Shown here piece by piece: positions 59,228 through 64,000 of a stretch of DNA of 64,000 nucleotides. The notes beneath the pieces were generated by a model. It ran no database searches and was not told the DNA's origin. It was given only the letters and a program-made list of their open reading frames with translations. The DNA is taken from contig JAMPGY010000007.1 of NCBI GenBank assembly GCA_023663705.1, forward strand, positions 31,919 through 95,918, read 5' to 3'. Made by a program: the position numbers and the translations under genes. The stretch's first letter is position 1. Each line of letters opens with the position of its first letter. This stretch comes from Clostridium sp. GTDB lineage: Bacteria; Bacteroidota; Bacteroidia; Bacteroidales; Bacteroidaceae.

Positions 59228-60664
59228 ATGGCCGAAAACACCCCAACCCCATCCGGCAGCATCCGCGAACAGCTGAAAGACCTGTTGCACCGTCTGCTGA
59301 ACATCAAGGACGAAAAAGCACCCGAGGAGGAAACCATACAGAGCATCAAGGACGGAGTGGACTTCTACGGAGCCAAGCTCTGGATTCTGATACTGGCCAT
59401 CTTCACCGCTTCGCTGGGACTAAACACCAACTCCGCCGCCGTCATCATCGGCGCCATGCTCATCTCGCCCCTCATGGGCCCCATCATCGGTATGGGACTG
59501 GGCATGGGCATCAACGACTTCGAACTGTTCAAACGCTCCTTCCGCAGTTATCTCACAGCCACAGCGTTCAGCGTGCTCACCTCCACCGTCTACTTCATCA
59601 TCACACCCGTGGCCGAGGCACAGTCGGAACTGCTGGCCCGCACATCGCCCAACATCTATGATGTGTTCATCGCTCTCTGCGGCGGATTGGCCGGCATCAT
59701 AGCCCTGAGCAGCACCAGCCAAAGGGGAGGCAACGTGATACCCGGCGTGGCCATCGCCACGGCACTTATGCCCCCGCTCTGCACCACCGGATTCGGACTG
59801 GGAACGGGCAATTGGATGTATGCCATAGGAGCTTTCTACCTCTATCTCATCAACACCATCTTCATCTCGCTGGCCACCTTTATCGGAGTGCGCGCCATGC
59901 ACTTCAAACCCAAAGTTTTTGTGGACAAACAACGTGAAAAACGAGTGAAGCACATTCTGGTGACGATAGCCGTGGTCACCATACTGCCCGCCTCGCTGTT
60001 TACCTATCAATTGGTGCGCGAAACGGCTTATACCAAAAAGGCCAATGACTTTATCAACAATGAACTGACCTCGGAGTCGACCCAAATTATCGGGAGACAA
60101 ATCAATCATAGCAAACGGACGATACGCGTGGTGAGCATAGGTTGCGACATCGGCGAAAAAGAACTGACTGAAGCCCGACGTAAACTGGAGGACTACGGAC
60201 TGACCGAGACCGAACTCAACGTGATACAAGGAGCCGCCGGAGTAGACGTGAGAGACCTGCGCTCCATGGTGCAGAATCAAGAACACAACGCACCTCAGCA
60301 GATAGAACAGAATGCACGCCTACTGGCCGGACAACAGAAACAGATACGGGAACTGGAGACAAGACTCCAACCTTATGAGCGCAACGAACAATTGGCCGCC
60401 TCGCTGAGTCAGGAGATAAAAACCCTTTTCCCTGAAATCAAAACCCTGAGTCTGGGGCGTAGCTTGTGCTACACAATGGGCGACACCACGCGAACGGACA
60501 CTATGTTTGTGGCCTGTATGCAACTGGAACGCAAACTGAACATAGAAGCCAACACCCGGCTACGTGACTGGCTGGTGGCACGCGTGAAAACCGACAAAGT
60601 GAAAATTGTGCTCGAGATGATGCCTGCAGAGACAAAAGAGAAGACTGCCAACCCGAAACATTAA
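59228..60664 (+). CDS. DUF389 membrane protein
   Basis: 478 residues. The N-terminal 250 or so residues hold the DUF389 membrane domain, with LGLNTNSAAVIIGAMLISPLMGPIIGMGLG and a later GVAIATALMPPLCTTGFGL, two glycine/proline motifs diagnostic of the family. The C-terminal 220 residues are soluble, with a BON-like beta-alpha region and a coiled coil (about 355-395). Function is unknown, although a transport role is often supposed. It sits in the operon between the flippase and the S46 peptidase. Confidence 0.88.
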   Translation: MAENTPTPSGSIREQLKDLLHRLLNIKDEKAPEEETIQSIKDGVDFYGAKLWILILAIFTASLGLNTNSAAVIIGAMLISPLMGPIIGMGLGMGINDFELFKRSFRSYLTATAFSVLTSTVYFIITPVAEAQSELLARTSPNIYDVFIALCGGLAGIIALSSTSQRGGNVIPGVAIATALMPPLCTTGFGLGTGNWMYAIGAFYLYLINTIFISLATFIGVRAMHFKPKVFVDKQREKRVKHILVTIAVVTILPASLFTYQLVRETAYTKKANDFINNELTSESTQIIGRQINHSKRTIRVVSIGCDIGEKELTEARRKLEDYGLTETELNVIQGAAGVDVRDLRSMVQNQEHNAPQQIEQNARLLAGQQKQIRELETRLQPYERNEQLAASLSQEIKTLFPEIKTLSLGRSLCYTMGDTTRTDTMFVACMQLERKLNIEANTRLRDWLVARVKTDKVKIVLEMMPAETKEKTANPKH

Positions 60665-60698
60665 TCTATTTTAAAACCATAAAACAACAAAAACAGAC

Positions 60699-62861
60699 AT
60701 GAAAAGAAAAATTACCGCTTGGCTGCTGTTGCTGACCTGCTGTTTCGGCGCACGAGCCGACGAGGGTATGTGGATGATGAACAACATCAACCCCAAAACC
60801 ATGGAAATCATGAAGCAACTGGGCCTGAAACTGACGGAACAGGAAATGTATAACCCCGAGGGAACCTCGCTAAAAGACGCCGTAGTTATCTTCGGAGGTT
60901 TTTGCACAGGAGTGGTCGTATCACCCGACGGACTGGTGTTCACCAACCATCATTGCGGTTTCTCGGCCATACAGGCACTGGCCACACCGCAAAACGATAT
61001 CCTGCAAAACGGATACGTGGCACACAGTCAGGAGGAAGAACTGCCGGCAGAAGACCTGTTCGTGATGTTCCTGGACCGCACGGAAAATGTGACCGACCGC
61101 GTGAATGCCGCACTCAACGACATCTGGAACAGTCACCCCGAAGCAGCCAAAACCTACGGCAAAAACTGGAAACGCAAGTTGAAAGAACAAAGCATGGACT
61201 CCATATACAACTCCATCCGTCAGGAATATGTAGAACGCGACAGCACGAAAGATGTCATGCTGCAATCTTACTACACCGGCAATGAATACTACGTGAATGT
61301 GTACACTACATTCAAAGACATACGTCTGGTATTCGCTCCACCTCAGAGCCTGGGCAAATACGGCGGCGAAACCGACAACTGGATGTGGCCTCGCCAAACA
61401 GCCGACTTCAGTGTGTTCCGCATCTATGCCGACTCGCTCAACCAACCTGCACCTTATGCAGTTGATAACCGCCCCTACAAATCCAAGCGTTACGCTCCTG
61501 TAAGTCTGGACGGTTATGAGAAAGGAGACTACTGCATGACGGTGGGTTTTCCCGGTTCCACCAACCGTTACCTCTCTTCCTTCGGCATCAAGGAGCGCAT
61601 GGCATGTGGCAACGAAGCGCGCATCAACGTGCGCGGTGTGAAACAGGAAGTGTGGAACAGATGGATGGATTCCGATCCCACCATCCGTCTGCAATATGCT
61701 GCCAAATACGCTCAAAGCTCCAACTACTGGAAAAACAGTATAGGCATGAACCGCTCGCTGGAAAAACTGGGCGTCATCAAGGAAAAGCAGGAACTGGAAA
61801 AGAAACTTGCACAATGGTGGAAGAAAGACGCCGACACGAAACAGCGCTTCGGCTCCGTGCTGAAAGATCTGAAGAAAGCCTATGCCAAACGGGCAGAGAT
61901 ATATCGTGCACTAAACTTCCTGAGCGAGACCAACAACGGCATCGAAATCTTTGAAATGAGCCGTTTGCTGACTGCCATACAGGAAGAGCAAGATTCGACT
62001 GAACGCACAGAAATGATAACCGAACTGCAAACCGCCTACAAGGATTACAACCCCCAAGTGGACAAAGAAACCACAACGGCCCTGTTGCGCAATCTGGCTG
62101 ATGTCGTTCCGACCAAATATCTGCCTGAGTTCTACAAGGAAATCAAAAAGGAATACAAAAACAACTACGAGGCTTACGTAAATGACATGTTCAATGACTT
62201 CCCCTACACCGACTCTACCTATTTCGCTAAGAATGGTGTGGGAGCGGACATCAAGGGACGAAAGGCCACACTGGCTGCCGACAACATGTCCCATTTGATG
62301 AGACGCTATTCCATGCAAATCCGTCCCTACAGTGACGAACGCAACTACGGCGAGCAACTGCTCTGTCAAGCATTGCTGGAAATGGAACAGGATGAACCTC
62401 ACTACTCGGATGCCAACTTCAGCATGCGTCTAAGCTACGGTTTCGTGAACGATTACACCAGCGAAGGCACACACCATAATTACTATACCACAGTGGAGAG
62501 TCTGTTGGACAAGGTGGCACAGGCCGATAAAGTGAAAGAATATGCTATGCAACCGGAAGTGGCTCGTGTGTTCCACACCACGGATTTCAGTCCCTACGCC
62601 GATCGGAAAACCGGTAAGATGCAGCTCTGTTTCCTGACCAACAACGACATTACGGGCGGTAACTCAGGCAGCCCGATGTTCAACGGCAAGGGTGAGGTGA
62701 TCGGATTGGCCTTCGATGGAAACTGGGATGCCATGAGCAGCGACATCAGTTTTACACAAGATTTGACCCGTTGCATCGGCGTGGATATCCGCTACGTGCT
62801 CTTCCTGATGGATCGTTGGGGGGGAGCCGACCGTCTGCTCCATGAATTAGGTGTGAAATAA
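60699..62861 (+). CDS. S46-family dipeptidyl-peptidase, DPP7 type
   Basis: 720 residues with a signal peptide cleaved near residue 22 (CCFGARADEG). The chymotrypsin-like halves are split by a helical insert. The catalytic His is in VFTNHHCGFSAIQ, Asp in YGGETDNWMWPRQTADFSVFR, and Ser in NDITGGNSGSPMFNG. The specificity pocket reads GLAFDGNWDAMSSD; a Gly after FD is the pattern of DPP7 (hydrophobic P1), whereas DPP11 has Arg there. It removes dipeptides from peptide N-termini in the periplasm, feeding the amino-acid metabolism of asaccharolytic or mixed feeders. It is followed by a terminator at 62882-62917. Confidence 0.93.
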   Translation: MKRKITAWLLLLTCCFGARADEGMWMMNNINPKTMEIMKQLGLKLTEQEMYNPEGTSLKDAVVIFGGFCTGVVVSPDGLVFTNHHCGFSAIQALATPQNDILQNGYVAHSQEEELPAEDLFVMFLDRTENVTDRVNAALNDIWNSHPEAAKTYGKNWKRKLKEQSMDSIYNSIRQEYVERDSTKDVMLQSYYTGNEYYVNVYTTFKDIRLVFAPPQSLGKYGGETDNWMWPRQTADFSVFRIYADSLNQPAPYAVDNRPYKSKRYAPVSLDGYEKGDYCMTVGFPGSTNRYLSSFGIKERMACGNEARINVRGVKQEVWNRWMDSDPTIRLQYAAKYAQSSNYWKNSIGMNRSLEKLGVIKEKQELEKKLAQWWKKDADTKQRFGSVLKDLKKAYAKRAEIYRALNFLSETNNGIEIFEMSRLLTAIQEEQDSTERTEMITELQTAYKDYNPQVDKETTTALLRNLADVVPTKYLPEFYKEIKKEYKNNYEAYVNDMFNDFPYTDSTYFAKNGVGADIKGRKATLAADNMSHLMRRYSMQIRPYSDERNYGEQLLCQALLEMEQDEPHYSDANFSMRLSYGFVNDYTSEGTHHNYYTTVESLLDKVAQADKVKEYAMQPEVARVFHTTDFSPYADRKTGKMQLCFLTNNDITGGNSGSPMFNGKGEVIGLAFDGNWDAMSSDISFTQDLTRCIGVDIRYVLFLMDRWGGADRLLHELGVK

Positions 62862-62881
62862 CCGCATTACACACATGACAT

Positions 62882-62917
62882 AAAGTCGTTCTTCCACAAA
62901 GAGGAACGACTTTTTTT
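62882..62917 (+). terminator. Terminator of the S46 peptidase operon
   Basis: A 10-bp stem (62882-62891 with 62904-62913) is followed by a run of T. Confidence 0.88.
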
Positions 62918-62973
62918 ATACAAACAAGCAAAAATTACAGAATAGTGTAAGCAAAAAATAGAAAGAAAACAAC

Positions 62974-62981
62974 TATCTTTG
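62974..62981 (+). promoter_or_regulatory. -7 box of ddh
   Basis: TATCTTTG lies 35 bases before the ATG at 63017. Confidence 0.6.
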
Positions 62982-63016
62982 CACCCGTAAAAACAGACAG
63001 TCAAAAACAAACGACA

Positions 63017-63916
63017 ATGAAAAAGATAAGAGCCGCCATCGTAGGCTATGGTAACATCGGGCATTATGCCCTGCAGGCACTGGAAGCCGCACCGGACTTT
63101 GAAGTAGCCGGTATCGTGAGACGCAACGGATCCACCGACAAACCGGCAGAACTGGCCGCATACGACGTGGTGAAGGACATCCGCGAACTGAAAGACGTAG
63201 ACGTGGCTATCCTGGCCACCCCCACCCGAAGTGTGGAAACCTATGCCAAAGAGATCCTGTCACTGGGCATTAACACGGTAGATAGCTTTGACATCCACAC
63301 ACAAATCACCTCCTTGCGCCGATCACTTGACGAGAGCGCCAAATCCGGCAAAGCCGTGTCCATCATCTCGGCCGGATGGGATCCGGGTAGCGACTCCATC
63401 GTACGCTCACTGATGCAGGCCATCGTGCCGAAAGGCATCAGCTACACCAACTTCGGTCCCGGTATGAGTATGGGACACACGGTAGCCGTAAAAGCTATTG
63501 AAGGTGTGAAGGCCGCCCTGTCCATGACCATTCCCACCGGAACGGGCATTCATCGCCGCATGGTGTATATAGAACTGAAGGACGGATATAAGTTTGAAGA
63601 TGTGGCTGCCGCCATCAAAGCCGATCCCTATTTCGCCAACGACGAGACACACGTCAACCAAGTACCCTGTGTGGACGACCTGTTGGACATGGGTCACGGA
63701 GTGAACCTGACACGCAAGGGTGTTTCGGGCAAAACACAGAACCAGTTGCTCGAGTTCAACATGCGCATCAACAACCCCGCCCTCACCGGTCAGGTGCTCG
63801 TGTGCACGGCCCGTGCCAGCATGAAGCAACAACCGGGATGCTACACTATGATCGAGATTCCGGTCATTGATCTGCTCTACGGTGATCGTGAGGAACTCAT
63901 CAGTCATTTGGTGTAG
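63017..63916 (+). CDS. ddh: Meso-diaminopimelate dehydrogenase
   Basis: 299 residues. It is an NADPH-dependent enzyme making meso-diaminopimelate directly from tetrahydrodipicolinate, the short branch of lysine and peptidoglycan precursor synthesis. The dinucleotide motif is AIVGYGNIGHYALQAL, and SAGWDPGSDSIVR, NFGPGMSMGHT and TGTGIHRRMVY are the substrate-binding segments. The sequence is full length with its own promoter box. It stands alone between the S46 peptidase terminator and the insertion-sequence-like right edge. Confidence 0.95.
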   Translation: MKKIRAAIVGYGNIGHYALQALEAAPDFEVAGIVRRNGSTDKPAELAAYDVVKDIRELKDVDVAILATPTRSVETYAKEILSLGINTVDSFDIHTQITSLRRSLDESAKSGKAVSIISAGWDPGSDSIVRSLMQAIVPKGISYTNFGPGMSMGHTVAVKAIEGVKAALSMTIPTGTGIHRRMVYIELKDGYKFEDVAAAIKADPYFANDETHVNQVPCVDDLLDMGHGVNLTRKGVSGKTQNQLLEFNMRINNPALTGQVLVCTARASMKQQPGCYTMIEIPVIDLLYGDREELISHLV

Positions 63917-63946
63917 TCCTTCTTGATTATTTCAAAAAACAAACGT

Positions 63947-64000
63947 GAGGCTGTCTAATAAGTCTCCCGATATGAAAGATGAACTGTACCCCAAAAGTTT
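63947..64000. mobile_element. Possible insertion-sequence end cut by the window edge
   Basis: GAGGCTGTCTAATAAGTCT (63947 on), then TGAACTGTACCCCAAAAGTT (63980 on), look like terminal inverted repeats of Bacteroidetes insertion sequences (the second like IS3-family ends). No transposase is visible before the window stops, so this is a pattern match from memory only. Confidence 0.35.

Overview
The window reads as chromosomal DNA of a gut-type member of the Bacteroidales, close to Bacteroides/Phocaeicola/Paraprevotella but with fairly GC-rich codon use. The evidence is the Bacteroidetes promoter signature (-7 box TAnnTTTG, sometimes with a TTG -33 box about 20 bases upstream), families largely confined to that phylum (DUF3098, DUF3244, DUF2723, BACON/FN3 lipoproteins, lipoprotein-TPR-HTH regulators, the long form of IspG, S46 peptidase), and typical Bacteroides gene order (ruvB-ybeY, parE-coaD-S41 protease, xylB-xylA). 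No rRNA, tRNA or CRISPR array was recognised. Coordinates were read by eye from the sequence; no database search was possible.

Most of the window is ordinary housekeeping. 1-9.8 kb: U32 peptidase (cut by the left edge), DUF2723 and DUF3098 membrane proteins, a membrane-bound TPR-HTH regulator, purE-ispG, cysS. 9.8-21.1 kb: a short-chain dehydrogenase, Na/Pi cotransporter, nucleoside kinase, an S-type sulfatase, a Fur-like regulator, NlpC/P60 and CapA proteins, and a CDF exporter-epimerase-PAP2 operon. 21.2-27.5 kb: RNase R, rpoN with an overlapping PAP2 protein, an M48 protease, a urea transporter. 32-43.6 kb: dusB, an Lrp/peptidase/sufE operon containing a fused C26-M19 peptidase, three tandem FKBP isomerases, a zinc-less sirtuin, rubredoxin, xylBA. 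47.9-64 kb: S41 protease-coaD-parE, a GNAT protein, an OmpA porin, ruvB-ybeY, an operon of a nucleoside-recognition carrier, flippase, DUF389 protein and S46 dipeptidyl-peptidase, and meso-diaminopimelate dehydrogenase. The right edge may enter an insertion sequence.

Two AT-rich islands stand out. The first (27.6-32.0 kb) holds a decayed AlbA_2/RecG-like gene, a surface lipoprotein with BACON and FN3 domains, a 178-bp segment bounded by inverted recombination-site-like repeats with a perfect -7 box that points AWAY from the lipoprotein gene, and a tyrosine recombinase that ends 34 bases from the segment. This is the layout of a phase-variable promoter caught in the OFF orientation. Behind the recombinase are 23-bp tandem repeats and a 555-bp noncoding unit bounded by 76-bp inverted repeats.

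The second island (43.6-47.9 kb) holds a lipoprotein-TPR-HTH regulator gene broken by one in-frame TAA and flanked by diverged 150-bp inverted repeats. It also holds two divergence-free (same strand) operons of small secreted or membrane proteins, each preceded by arrays of a TTGACAA heptamer phased at 11 bases. One of these proteins is a lipoprotein with a bacteriocin-like hydrophobic glycine/alanine-rich C-terminus. The working idea is a dedicated, possibly now crippled, regulatory circuit controlling a small-peptide or secreted-protein locus of unknown function.
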